Positions 36,688 to 45,798 of a DNA stretch of 64,000 nucleotides are shown here, piece after piece. Numbering within the stretch: the stretch's first letter is position 1; every line of letters starts with the position of its first letter. Both the position numbers and the translations under genes were made by a program. Source of the DNA: Spirochaetia bacterium (lineage in GTDB: Bacteria; Spirochaetota; Spirochaetia; Sphaerochaetales; Sphaerochaetaceae); NCBI GenBank assembly GCA_022482625.1, contig JAKVOU010000001.1, positions 2,714,784 through 2,778,783 on the forward strand, read 5' to 3'. The notes beneath the pieces are model-generated. The model searched no databases, had not been told where the DNA came from, and saw nothing but the letters and a program-made list of their open reading frames with translations.

Positions 36688-37971
36688 ATGTCAATTTATG
36701 ATCAACTGTTAAAATCTGTAAAAATTCCGAAATTTGTAAAGGTCCATTATAATATTCAGCAATCTTGCATCAGAGAACCCGCTGAAGAAACACAAAAGGT
36801 CATTGATGCCAGCAAGGTTATGGATGTCATCAATCCTGGAGCTTCTGTATGTATCGCTTGTGGAAGCAGGGAAATTGCGAATCTGAAGACGATTGTAAAA
36901 AATGTTGTAGCAAAGGTAAAGGGAAAAGGGGGGATACCCTTTATTATACCGGCAATGGGTAGCCATGGTGGAGCGACAGCTGCAGGGCAACGAGAAATAT
37001 TGGTTACCTATGGACTTGGAGATGCTGATGTCGGTGCACCGATTAAAGCCACAATGGAAACGACAAAACTCGGAGAAACTGAGAGTGGACTAGAAGCCAG
37101 GATTGATCAGTTTGCAGCGGAAGCAGATGTCATCATTCTCGTAGCCCGAATAAAACCTCATACGGATTTCCGAGGCAAAGTAGAAAGTGGACTTATGAAA
37201 ATGATCAGCATAGGCATGGGAAAACAATATGGAGCTAGCATCTGTCACTCGAAGGGTTTTGAGAATATGGCTCGGAATGTTCATGATATTGCAAGTGTCG
37301 TAATAGAAAAACATCCAAATATAATAGGAATCGGAATTATTGAAAATACATTCCATGAGACATATAGAATTGTTGCATTACCTGGGGAAAGGTTCGACGA
37401 CGAAGAACCTAGGCTTCTGGAACAGGCCAAGATGCTGATGCCTAAGATTCCTTTCAAGAAATGTGATACGTTGTTTGTCGATGAAATTGGAAAGAATATA
37501 AGTGGCCCGGGAATGGACCCCAATATTACAGGGCGTTCTGTTTTCCTAGGTAGGTCTGAACCTTTCTTTGACGGTATTGCTGTCTTCGATCTGACCGATG
37601 AATCTCATCATAATGGCAACGGTATCGGAAATGCCGATGTGACTACAAGACGTTTTTTCAATAAGTTCAGCATGGAAGTGACATATCCCAATTCAATTAC
37701 CTGTCTTGATCCTTCAGGAGTCAAGCTTCCTGCGATAATGCCGAATGATTACCTAGCCATGAAGTTTGCTTTGAATCTGGCATACCTTGCTGATGCAAAA
37801 ACGGGACCAAGAGTCGTTTGGCTGCATAATACCCTGTGTATGTACAGTTTCCTGATTTCTGAAAACCTAATTCCATCGGCATTGAAGATAAAAGGGATAT
37901 CTATTGAGACAAAACCACAGGAAGCCAGATTTGATGACAATCAAAATCTTATACCTGTTGACTGGTCATAG
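36688..37971 (+). CDS. LarA-superfamily (nickel-pincer racemase-like) protein
   Basis: A 427-residue protein of the lactate racemase LarA/DUF2088 superfamily. The residues corresponding to LarA His108, His174, Lys184 and His200 are visible: GSHGG His93, KPHTDF His158, GLMKM Lys171, CHSKG His187. The 93-to-158 interval of 65 residues equals the interval in the second LarA protein of this window. It is therefore probably an active Ni-pincer 2-hydroxyacid racemase or epimerase acting on the imported sugar acid (inference). I start at 36688 (GGAG before it); the frame opens 16 codons earlier inside the preceding gene. No larB/C/E cofactor genes are present. Confidence 0.8.
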   Translation: MSIYDQLLKSVKIPKFVKVHYNIQQSCIREPAEETQKVIDASKVMDVINPGASVCIACGSREIANLKTIVKNVVAKVKGKGGIPFIIPAMGSHGGATAAGQREILVTYGLGDADVGAPIKATMETTKLGETESGLEARIDQFAAEADVIILVARIKPHTDFRGKVESGLMKMISIGMGKQYGASICHSKGFENMARNVHDIASVVIEKHPNIIGIGIIENTFHETYRIVALPGERFDDEEPRLLEQAKMLMPKIPFKKCDTLFVDEIGKNISGPGMDPNITGRSVFLGRSEPFFDGIAVFDLTDESHHNGNGIGNADVTTRRFFNKFSMEVTYPNSITCLDPSGVKLPAIMPNDYLAMKFALNLAYLADAKTGPRVVWLHNTLCMYSFLISENLIPSALKIKGISIETKPQEARFDDNQNLIPVDWS

Positions 37972-38003
37972 TTTCGGAATGGATCACAAGTAAGGTAAAT
38001 ATC

Positions 38004-39464
38004 ATGAAAATTCTAGCAATTGAATCCTCAACATCAGCAGCAAAGGCTATGCTATTTGATACGAAGACAAGGAAAACATCCATGCAGACAAAAACTTTTC
38101 CGCGAATGTACGAAGATATTACCCTACATGACCCGAAAGTTGTTTTCATGACGATGCTTGATGTTGCAAAGACCGTTCTTTGTGCCGAGTCTCGGGTCGA
38201 CATCGTGTCATTGGGCGGAACATGGCATTCCTTCGGACTGTTTGACAAAAAAATGCATCCTCTGGGTCCTGTGATGCCATGGAACTGTACCATGGCGTCT
38301 GAATTATGCATGAAACTACGGAAAGACGGAAAATATGTAGATGATTACTACAACATAACCGGCTGTATGGTAAATGCCATCTACCCGTTTTTTAAATTGA
38401 AATTGGTGAAGGACGATGTAACTGACATCCATGCATGCTATATAGGGGGGCAGGGAACTTTCAACAACTATCGTTTTACCGGTCGACATATCGTAACGGA
38501 ATGTGAGGCATCAGGAAGCGGTTTTCTGGACATACGAAGATTGTCATACCATCCTGCGTTGCTGGCAGAGTCGGAAATAGACGAAAGTTCTTTGCCAGAG
38601 ATTGTAAAATCTACTTCAACATATGGATTGCAGAAGGAGGTTGCTGATTATCTGGGCATATTGCCGGGTACTCCGGTGATTCCAACGAATTCCGACGGTG
38701 GACTCAATCAGATCGGTACAGGTGCCATCGAAAAAGGAATAATGACTTTTTCAGTCGGTACAAGTGCTGCAATCAGATTGTCGGTTGATAAGCCGATCTT
38801 GCCAGCAAATCACAGTGTGTGGTGCTATTATTCCCCAAAAGGCTGGTTATCTGGGGCTGCAATATCTGGAGCATGTAATTGTATCGATTGGTACAGGCAA
38901 TTGCTGAGTCCCTTGGCTTCTTGGAATTATGACAGATTTGAATTGCCATATACCAGCAAGGCTGATATTCCCATTTTTCTTCCTTTCATATTCGGCGAAC
39001 GCTGCCCTGGCTGGCAAGATACAGCATCTGGCAGATTAATGGATCTTAAACCAAATACATCCATCTATGACTTATATATTGCAATCCAAGAGGGAATCCT
39101 TTTCAACATCTACCAATGCTACAGTTCTTTGGTCCGCATCGATTCCGAACCTCAGCTGATAAAACTTTCCGGTGGTATCCTGCATTCTTCTGGGTGGACT
39201 CAAATGTGTGCGGACATATTCAATCGCCCAATTGAAGTTGACCGGAGTATGCAGGGGTCGTTGACTGGAGGAGTTGCTCTTTCAATGGACGTACTCAACA
39301 TGCAAGAAGCCAAGAGTGAATATGTGCACCAAGATGGGAAAATCATTTATCCAATTGCCTCTCGCCATGAGTTGTATATGAAGCATTATGGAAAATACCT
39401 TGAATACTATAGTGAACTTGCAAATGAAGAGAATAAGGAGTCAGGATGTCAAAATATTTTGTGA
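38004..39464 (+). CDS. FGGY-family carbohydrate kinase (second paralogue)
   Basis: A 486-residue sugar kinase with the same signatures as the 20.3-21.8 kb copy: IESSTSAAKAMLFD (Glu for the usual Asp), GIMTFSVGTSAAIRL, FGERCPGWQD and LIKLSGGILHSSGWTQMCADI. Roughly 70-75% identical by eye to it, so the two arose by duplication and serve different operons (TRAP here, TTT/sulfatase there). It commits the substrate to phosphorylated central metabolism. Its end overlaps the next gene by 19 bases. Confidence 0.9.
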   Translation: MKILAIESSTSAAKAMLFDTKTRKTSMQTKTFPRMYEDITLHDPKVVFMTMLDVAKTVLCAESRVDIVSLGGTWHSFGLFDKKMHPLGPVMPWNCTMASELCMKLRKDGKYVDDYYNITGCMVNAIYPFFKLKLVKDDVTDIHACYIGGQGTFNNYRFTGRHIVTECEASGSGFLDIRRLSYHPALLAESEIDESSLPEIVKSTSTYGLQKEVADYLGILPGTPVIPTNSDGGLNQIGTGAIEKGIMTFSVGTSAAIRLSVDKPILPANHSVWCYYSPKGWLSGAAISGACNCIDWYRQLLSPLASWNYDRFELPYTSKADIPIFLPFIFGERCPGWQDTASGRLMDLKPNTSIYDLYIAIQEGILFNIYQCYSSLVRIDSEPQLIKLSGGILHSSGWTQMCADIFNRPIEVDRSMQGSLTGGVALSMDVLNMQEAKSEYVHQDGKIIYPIASRHELYMKHYGKYLEYYSELANEENKESGCQNIL

Positions 39465-40399
39465 TAATTACTGCACGGTCTTTTGGGTTAAGTGATGATC
39501 TTGCTTACCGATGTTTAGAGAATGCAGGCTGTGAATGGATAAAAATTGATGAAAAAGATGGACCGATCGGGAAACAGCTTGAGAGGATGATTCCTAGAGC
39601 CGATGCCGTTATTGCCGGTCTGGAACCAATTGACAGAAATCTGATCAGTAAGGCTTGCAGGCTCAAAGTAATTTCCAGATATGGCGTTGGGTATGATAAT
39701 ATTGACTATGAAGCCGCCAAGGGTAGACATATTCAGATAACGATTACCCCGGGTACAAACGGAGATTCTGTTGCCGACTTGGCTTTTGGTCTGTTGTTGG
39801 CAGTTGCGAGGAATATTCCTTTGATGGATGCATCAATAAAAAATTTGCATGCTTTACGACCACAGGGACTTGAATTGTATGGGAAGACCTTGGGGGTAGT
39901 AGGAACCGGGAGAATCGGACAGAGTATGGCAGAGAGAGGAAAAGGCTTCAATATGAAAGTACTTGCCTATGATATTTATCCAAATAAGATGTTGGAACAA
40001 ACTCTCGGATTACAATATGTTGATTTTGATTCTTTACTTCGTAATGCAGATTGCATTTCTGTCCATGCTCCGTTGACACCGGAAACAGAAAACATGTTTT
40101 CCTTGGAGCAGTTCCAAAAGATGAAGAGTTCCACAATCTTTGTGAATACTGCACGGGCTGAGATCGTAAATGAAATGGATTTGGCCAAGGCTTTGAGCAA
40201 GAAAATCATTTATGGTGCAGGGCTTGATGTTGTCCGTGAAAGAAATATAAGCGAAAGTCCTTTTGTCTCTTGCCCTAACTGTATATTGACTCCTCACGCG
40301 GGAGCTGCAACACGTGAGGCTTCTTCAAAGATGAGCCTGTTGGCGGTTCAAAACGCCATCGAAGTGTTGGAGGGAAAGGTATGCAAATACAGTGTGTGA
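39446..40399 (+). CDS. D-isomer-specific 2-hydroxyacid dehydrogenase (SerA-like)
   Basis: A 317-residue NAD-dependent dehydrogenase. The nucleotide-binding motif is GVVGTGRIGQSMA, with the catalytic Arg in FVNTARAEI and the catalytic His in LTPHAGAATREASSK. It lacks an ACT domain, so it is catabolic rather than biosynthetic SerA. Substrate probably a phosphorylated or free 2-hydroxy acid from the operon. It overlaps the kinase gene and has AAGGAG before its ATG. Last gene of the eight-gene TRAP operon. Confidence 0.92.
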   Translation: MSKYFVIITARSFGLSDDLAYRCLENAGCEWIKIDEKDGPIGKQLERMIPRADAVIAGLEPIDRNLISKACRLKVISRYGVGYDNIDYEAAKGRHIQITITPGTNGDSVADLAFGLLLAVARNIPLMDASIKNLHALRPQGLELYGKTLGVVGTGRIGQSMAERGKGFNMKVLAYDIYPNKMLEQTLGLQYVDFDSLLRNADCISVHAPLTPETENMFSLEQFQKMKSSTIFVNTARAEIVNEMDLAKALSKKIIYGAGLDVVRERNISESPFVSCPNCILTPHAGAATREASSKMSLLAVQNAIEVLEGKVCKYSV

Positions 40400-40951
40400 T
40401 CCTCCTTTTGAGATGATTTCTGATGAAGTCCTGCAGTTGATTTCAGGTTCTCTCCGACGGCATCGGGAAGGTGTTTCAGGGAGATTTCCAGCAGTCTGGT
40501 ACGGTCTGGTTCAGAAAGAAGGGATGACACCTTGATGTCATCAAAGATAGTCCTGAAGATGAGCGCCAAAGCTGTCTTTGCAGAGATGTCTGCAAGCAGG
40601 TTGCACATGCAGAAGAACAGCTAGCCGGTCGTCGTGAGATAAGTTCTCCTGCATGGTTTGTTTGTCAATTGAATGATCGGTAAAGGACTTATATCAGGAT
40701 AAAACAATAAAACAGATGATATTTTGAATCGAGCTTATGGCCTTTTGAAGTTTTGTTTCAGACCGCTGATTTTATCTGCAAAACTTTAGATACCAATTTG
40801 GTTTGGAGTACAACAGGTGATTTTTGGTATTTTCCTTTGATATCGGACCGATATCCCTTCGGTGATCCGGCAGATTTCTGTCCGGTTAGGATAGGCGATT
40901 CCTGTTGGTCCTGTGCCAGCTGTATACGTATGCAATCAAGAGCAAAGGCAA
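40400..40951. other. Intergenic relic region
   Basis: 552 bases between convergent genes. Minus-strand pieces such as LLADISAKTALALIFRTIFD and SEPDRTRLLEISLKHLPDA look like protein but lack start and end; the first part overlaps the preceding dehydrogenase gene. It partly resembles the relic at 10.2 kb. Probably a decayed mobile element; family not recognised. Confidence 0.35.
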
Positions 40952-41602
40952 TCACTTGTCGGTATCAGACAGCTTCTGTACCATGTCATGCAGAATATGT
41001 TTTTTCAGCAATTCCTTGGCTTCTTGTTTTTTGTTATCCTTGAGCAGCTGCATGAGTGTACCATGTTGTCCTATGTACATGGATAGCTCCTCGTCTGGTT
41101 CATCTTGTTCGATTCTCAGTTGCTGGACCTTTGCGTCCAACCGGTTGTAGAGATCCATCAAGGCGTTATTGCCTGTTGTCTTGATTAGTGCCGAATGGAA
41201 AAGGGAATCATATTCAAAGGCCTCTGCACGTTTCCCTGTGGAGAAAGCAAAAAAACAGTCTGCGGCATGCCGTGAAAGTGTGGGGAAGTTCAGTTCCAAT
41301 ATCTTCTGATCGATGTTATCGATTGCAAAGCACTCCAATGCGATGCGTACCTTGGCTATATCAAGTGCCTCCCTGTCATTTATCTTGTTCACCTCGGCAT
41401 GTGTCCGTGGGTTCAAGGTTACCAAACCATATTCACTCAGTCGCCTGATGGCTTCCCTTATGGGGGTACGAGATACCCCGAACTGGCGGGCCAGTTCTTC
41501 TTCCTGTATTTTTTCTCCTCCTTTGATTTCCTTGCTCAGGATCTTTTCCTTGAGTACTTCATATACTTGATCCGCGAGACTTGTCTGTTTGATTAATGAC
41601 AT
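40952..41602 (-). CDS. GntR-family regulator, FCD subgroup
   Basis: A 216-residue regulator. Winged helix: GEKIQEEELARQFGVSRTPIREAIRRLSEYGLV; helical FCD domain with RIALECFAIDNIDQKI and EYDSLFHSALIKTTGNNAL. Divergent from the transketolase operon. GTATAC-based operators lie before that operon, before this gene and before larA at 62.8 kb, so it probably controls all three. Confidence 0.9.
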   Translation of the reverse strand: MSLIKQTSLADQVYEVLKEKILSKEIKGGEKIQEEELARQFGVSRTPIREAIRRLSEYGLVTLNPRTHAEVNKINDREALDIAKVRIALECFAIDNIDQKILELNFPTLSRHAADCFFAFSTGKRAEAFEYDSLFHSALIKTTGNNALMDLYNRLDAKVQQLRIEQDEPDEELSMYIGQHGTLMQLLKDNKKQEAKELLKKHILHDMVQKLSDTDK

Positions 41603-41624
41603 TTGTTTCCTTTGATTTATTGTT

Positions 41625-41636
41625 TTGTGTATACAA
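41625..41636. promoter_or_regulatory. Probable GntR autoregulatory site
   Basis: TTGTGTATACAA, containing the half site GTATACAA seen in the other two operators, 22 bases upstream of the GntR ATG. Confidence 0.5.
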
Positions 41637-41731
41637 TAAACATAATGCCTTATTTCGTCAAGTTTAATTCATTTTGAAAAGAATTCAATAATTTACATTT
41701 TATTCCAGGAGAAAAATTTCAACTGTTTTTC

Positions 41732-41787
41732 TTGACAAAAGAACGAAACAATGATAGGTGTATTGTATACTGTATACTGTATACAAT
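41732..41787 (+). promoter_or_regulatory. Transketolase operon promoter and overlapping GTATAC operators
   Basis: TTGACA (41732-41737) is followed 17 bases later by a weak -10, TAGGTG. Three GTATAC units at 41765, 41772 and 41779 repeat with a 7-base period between ATT and AAT ends. This reads as two overlapping operators of the form TTGTATAC-N-GTATAC and GTATAC-N-GTATACAA, just upstream of the start codon. Confidence 0.65.
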
Positions 41788-41807
41788 AGTAACAGCAAGG
41801 AGATGAG

Positions 41808-42698
41808 ATGGACAAAGGAATATCAGAATTGCTGGCAGATCCTTCCAGAAAGATGAATGCCGAGGAACTGGCTGTCCTTGCGGCAGTGTTTCGGGGAAAA
41901 ATGTTTGAAATCCTGCATCAGAGGGGAACAGGTCATTGGGGAGGAGCTTCTTCCTGTGCAGAACTGATTACCTCGCTTTATTTCAACAGGCTGAACATAA
42001 AGGCCGATTGTCCGGAATGGGAAGATCGTGATCGTTTCATACTGAGCAAAGGACATGCTTCCGTGAATCTATATACCGTCATGGCATACAGGGGATTCTT
42101 TTCTACAGGCATGCTCCCTGAGTTCAGGACGTTGGGCTCCTGCCTGCAGGGACATCCCTGCATGACGAAACTGAAAGGTGTGGATATGTCTACGGGGGCT
42201 TTGGGACATGGTATTTCCGTAGGATTGGGTATGGCCTTGGCCGCACGGATTGCCCATAGGAACTATTGGACGTATGTACTGACCGGAGAAGGTTGTCTGG
42301 ATGAAGGTTCGAGCTGGGAAGCACTGATGGCGGCATCCAAGTATAAGCCTGAGCACTTGGTACTGATGATTGATTACAATAAAGTCCAGTTGGACGGTAC
42401 TGAGGATGAAATAATGCCGTTGGAACCTTTGGATGACAAACTGAGGGCCTTTGGATGGAATGTCTGTCCCTATGGACTTGACGGCAACAATACGTCTGAT
42501 ATCCTGCGGTCCTTTGAATGGATGGATGAAGAAGGCTCATGGCCGAAGGCTGTTATCTACAATACCGTCAAAGGGAAAGGCGTGTCTTTTACTGAAGGAG
42601 ACCATAAGTGGCATGGGGCTGTCATTACGGATGATGCCTTCGAGAAAGGCATCGTTGAACTGAATGCGGATATCGTTTCAAAGGAGGCGGCATTATGA
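41808..42698 (+). CDS. Transketolase, N-terminal (thiamine diphosphate) subunit
   Basis: A 296-residue subunit carrying the TPP-binding half of a split transketolase: ILSKGHAS, GALGHGISVGLGMA and the metal/TPP motif TGEGCLDEGSSWEA ... IDYNKVQLDG. It transfers two-carbon units between sugar phosphates together with the C-terminal subunit encoded next; the ATGA overlap gives coupled translation. Split transketolases in catabolic operons often belong to special sugar pathways. AAGGAG before the ATG. Confidence 0.94.
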   Translation: MDKGISELLADPSRKMNAEELAVLAAVFRGKMFEILHQRGTGHWGGASSCAELITSLYFNRLNIKADCPEWEDRDRFILSKGHASVNLYTVMAYRGFFSTGMLPEFRTLGSCLQGHPCMTKLKGVDMSTGALGHGISVGLGMALAARIAHRNYWTYVLTGEGCLDEGSSWEALMAASKYKPEHLVLMIDYNKVQLDGTEDEIMPLEPLDDKLRAFGWNVCPYGLDGNNTSDILRSFEWMDEEGSWPKAVIYNTVKGKGVSFTEGDHKWHGAVITDDAFEKGIVELNADIVSKEAAL

Positions 42699-43621
42699 GT
42701 GAAGCAATGAGGGATGCATGGGGTATGGCACTTGTCTCCTATGGAGAAGAGCACCCGGAGCTTGTCGTACTTGATGCTGATGTTTCTTCTTCGACCAAGA
42801 GTCGGCTCTTCGGTGAAAGATATCCCGAACGTTTCTTTAATCTCGGAGTAGCAGAAGGCAATATGGTCGGTACCGCAGCAGGCCTTGCAACGGCGGGTTT
42901 CCATCCTGTGGTCAATGCTTTCGCAATTTTCCTGGCATTGAAAGCCAGCGATCAGATTCGCAATGATATCTGTTACAACAGCTTGCCGGTAGTCATAGCA
43001 GGGGCTTATGGAGGACTTTCCGATTCCTTTGATGGTGCAAGTCATCAATCAATTGCCGATATAGCTATCATGAGGGCTTTTCCCAACATGCAGGTGATCG
43101 TTCCTGCCGATGCCGGGCAAGCGGAAGCTGCTCTTGCATATGCCATGGTCCAGCATGGACCGGTGTATGTGCGGTTGAACCGGAATGCGATGCCTGACCT
43201 TCCTTTTTCGGCTGATTTCGCCAAGGGCAAGGCCATATGTTGCCGAAAGGGCAGTGATGTGACCATTGCTGCCAACGGCATTACGGCTTCCCTTGCCATG
43301 GAAGCTGCTGAAAAGCTTTCAAAGGATGGTATCGAGGCTGAAGTCCTTTCCGTTCCCTTTGTGAAACCTTTGGATGTCGATGGCCTTGCCGGAAGTGTTG
43401 TGAAGACTGGTCGGATTCTGACCGTCGAGGAACATAACCTCATCGGAGGTTTTTCAGGAGCGGTAAGCGAGGCTTTCATGAAGAAAGATATCTGCTGCCG
43501 TTTTGACAGCATCGGAATCGAGGATAGATTTACAGAAACAGGTCCATATCTGCCGTTGTTGGCGGCCTATGGAATCAGCAGTGAACATATCGCAAAACGT
43601 GCAACCGCACTTTGCAAATAG
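42695..43621 (+). CDS. Transketolase, C-terminal subunit
   Basis: A 308-residue subunit with pyrimidine-binding and C-terminal domains: FFNLGVAEGNMVGTAAGLATAGF, SFDGASHQSIADIAIMRAFPNM and VLSVPFVKPLD. Pairs with the preceding subunit to form a complete transketolase. Confidence 0.94.
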   Translation: MSEAMRDAWGMALVSYGEEHPELVVLDADVSSSTKSRLFGERYPERFFNLGVAEGNMVGTAAGLATAGFHPVVNAFAIFLALKASDQIRNDICYNSLPVVIAGAYGGLSDSFDGASHQSIADIAIMRAFPNMQVIVPADAGQAEAALAYAMVQHGPVYVRLNRNAMPDLPFSADFAKGKAICCRKGSDVTIAANGITASLAMEAAEKLSKDGIEAEVLSVPFVKPLDVDGLAGSVVKTGRILTVEEHNLIGGFSGAVSEAFMKKDICCRFDSIGIEDRFTETGPYLPLLAAYGISSEHIAKRATALCK

Positions 43622-43632
43622 GAGAGGATATC

Positions 43633-44913
43633 ATGGATTATAGAAAGAAAGCTTATGATTTGCTGAAGGCTTGGAAAGGTGAGAGCTATGTCTTCGGTAT
43701 GGGAGTACTTGACCAAGTAGGAAGTATAGCAGCGGGGTATGGGAAAAGAGCTTTGGTGGTATGCAATGATACCTATATGAAACCAGTGCTTGACAGGATT
43801 CTCCAGTATCTGGATGCTGCTGGTGTCGAACTGGTCGGAGGGCGTGTGGCTCCGGATGCAAAGCCGAATGCACCGAGGGAAGATGTCTACCGGCTCGTCA
43901 CCTATATCCTTGACTATAAGCCTGATTCAATCATTGCCGTCGGCGGTGGTTCCACCATTGATGCCTGCAAATGTGCCGGTGTCCTCGTGACGCTCGGTGG
44001 AAAGGTAACGCCGGAAGTCGACCATTACTTCGGAACCGGGATTGTCAGCGAGGAACTGGCAAAGACAGACAGCAGGTTGCTTCCTGTCATTGCCGTGGAG
44101 ACTTCTGCTTCCAGTGGAGCCCATCTTACCAAGTATTCCAATATTACGGATCCTGTGGTTGGACAGAAGAAACTCATCGTGGACGAAGCTGTCATACCTG
44201 CTACCAGTATCTTTGACTATGAAGTGACAGCTACGATGCCCGTACGTGTGACGATTGACGGCGCTTTGGATGCCATTGCACATACCTTTGAGGTCTATTG
44301 CGGGGCGAAGGATGAGAAACTGGAGCTGTGCAGGCAACTAGCGGAAACTGCTATCAACCTATGTGCAGAGAATGCGCACAAGTTGGTCGATGACCCGACA
44401 GATCTGAAAGCACGCGAGGCCATAGGTCTGGCAACTGACCTTGGTGGTTATGCAATCATGGTCGGTGGAACCAGCGGTGCCCATCTGACGAGCTTCTCCT
44501 TGGTCGATATCGTGGGGCATGGAACGGCCTGTGGCATCATGAACCCATACTATGCCATATTCTATTCCAAGGCCATCCAACCTCAACTTAGAGTCGTAGG
44601 TAATATCTTTGCAACCCATGGATATGCCGATACAGACATCGGGCATCTGGAAGGCCGTGCCTTGGCTGAGGCTGTCGCACGGGCGATGATTGCCTACGGG
44701 AAGAGCATCAATGCACCTACGACACTGGGCGAGCTCAGGGGCTTTACCGAACAGCATATCCAGCGGGCACTGAAAGCTGCAAAAGATCCTCAGCTGAAGA
44801 TGAAGTTACAGAATATGCCGGTACCGATGCGTGCAGAGGATGTCGATACCTATATGGAACCGATACTCCGGGCTGCTGTAGCAGGTGATTTCAGTCTCAT
44901 CAAGGAGATGTGA
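43633..44913 (+). CDS. Iron-containing alcohol dehydrogenase
   Basis: A 426-residue NAD(P)-dependent group III alcohol dehydrogenase. NAD-binding GGGSTIDACK and iron-ligand segments IDGALDAIAHTFE and DIVGHGTACGIMNPYY are present. It likely interconverts an aldehyde or ketone with its alcohol in the transketolase-linked pathway. I start at the ATG at 43633, preceded by GGAGAGG; the frame also opens 7 codons earlier within the transketolase gene. Confidence 0.93.
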   Translation: MDYRKKAYDLLKAWKGESYVFGMGVLDQVGSIAAGYGKRALVVCNDTYMKPVLDRILQYLDAAGVELVGGRVAPDAKPNAPREDVYRLVTYILDYKPDSIIAVGGGSTIDACKCAGVLVTLGGKVTPEVDHYFGTGIVSEELAKTDSRLLPVIAVETSASSGAHLTKYSNITDPVVGQKKLIVDEAVIPATSIFDYEVTATMPVRVTIDGALDAIAHTFEVYCGAKDEKLELCRQLAETAINLCAENAHKLVDDPTDLKAREAIGLATDLGGYAIMVGGTSGAHLTSFSLVDIVGHGTACGIMNPYYAIFYSKAIQPQLRVVGNIFATHGYADTDIGHLEGRALAEAVARAMIAYGKSINAPTTLGELRGFTEQHIQRALKAAKDPQLKMKLQNMPVPMRAEDVDTYMEPILRAAVAGDFSLIKEM

Positions 44914-44977
44914 CGATTGTCGCAGTATCCGCTGGACAGGCGGATGCTGTTCTTGAAAACTGAAAAGGAGGTGACCA

Positions 44978-45796
44978 ATGAAGATTTCAGTTGCAATTGC
45001 TGGCAGCGAAGCGATGCCGGATGCCTTTGTCGTGTTCCGTGGTCTTGAGACTTCGATTGAAAAAGCTGCCCGGTTGGGATATGACGGCGTTGAACTTGCG
45101 TTGAAGCGTCCGGATGAAATCGGGAGGAAAGACCTGAAGGCTTTGCTGGATAAGTACGGTATGGAAGTGTCCGCAATATCCAGCGGTCAGGTATGGGCAG
45201 CACGGGGATTGAGTTTTATGGAAGAAGATCCATGCAAGCGGGAGGAGTTGTCCAGGACGTTCAAGGGATTCATTGACCTTGCTGCAGACTTCGGTGGCTT
45301 TGTGAATATCGGCCGTACAAGAGGAAGCATTGGTGAAAGAGATCGCGGCCATTGTATTCAGCTGTTCCTTGATATGGCTGGAGAGCTGAGTGTGTATGCA
45401 CAGGCGAAGGGCGTCGGGCTTATATTGGAGCCTGTAAATCGATATGAGATTGATTTTGTCAACACCCTTGATGAGGGCGCAGAACTGGTACGTATGGTCA
45501 ATCAACCGAACTTTTGTATGATGCCCGATGTATTTCATATGAACATCGAGGACAGGGATTTGCATGGAGCATTGCTGGAAAATCAAGAAATGATACGTTA
45601 CATACATTTTGCTGATTCAAACAGACATGCACCGGGGGATGGGCACCTTGACTGGAATCAGATATTCGAAGCTCTCTCAGAGATGGCATACAATGGGTGG
45701 ACGACCGTAGAAATATTGCCTTGGCCTGATCCTGAAACCGCTGCCCGGCGTTCGATTGAATTCCTTCGTGGCACATACGGCAGGTTTTATACATAA
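44978..45796 (+). CDS. Sugar phosphate isomerase/epimerase (TIM barrel)
   Basis: A 272-residue xylose isomerase-like barrel. Ligand segments GLILEPVNRYEIDF, FCMMPDVFHMNIED, IRYIHFADSNRHAPGDGHLDW and TTVEILPWPDPE supply the Glu/Asp/His metal site; the GDGHLDW motif is typical of hydroxypyruvate isomerase/tagatose epimerase relatives. AAAAGGAGG before the ATG. Separated from the dehydrogenase by 64 bases. Confidence 0.88.
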   Translation: MKISVAIAGSEAMPDAFVVFRGLETSIEKAARLGYDGVELALKRPDEIGRKDLKALLDKYGMEVSAISSGQVWAARGLSFMEEDPCKREELSRTFKGFIDLAADFGGFVNIGRTRGSIGERDRGHCIQLFLDMAGELSVYAQAKGVGLILEPVNRYEIDFVNTLDEGAELVRMVNQPNFCMMPDVFHMNIEDRDLHGALLENQEMIRYIHFADSNRHAPGDGHLDWNQIFEALSEMAYNGWTTVEILPWPDPETAARRSIEFLRGTYGRFYT

Positions 45797-45798
45797 AT

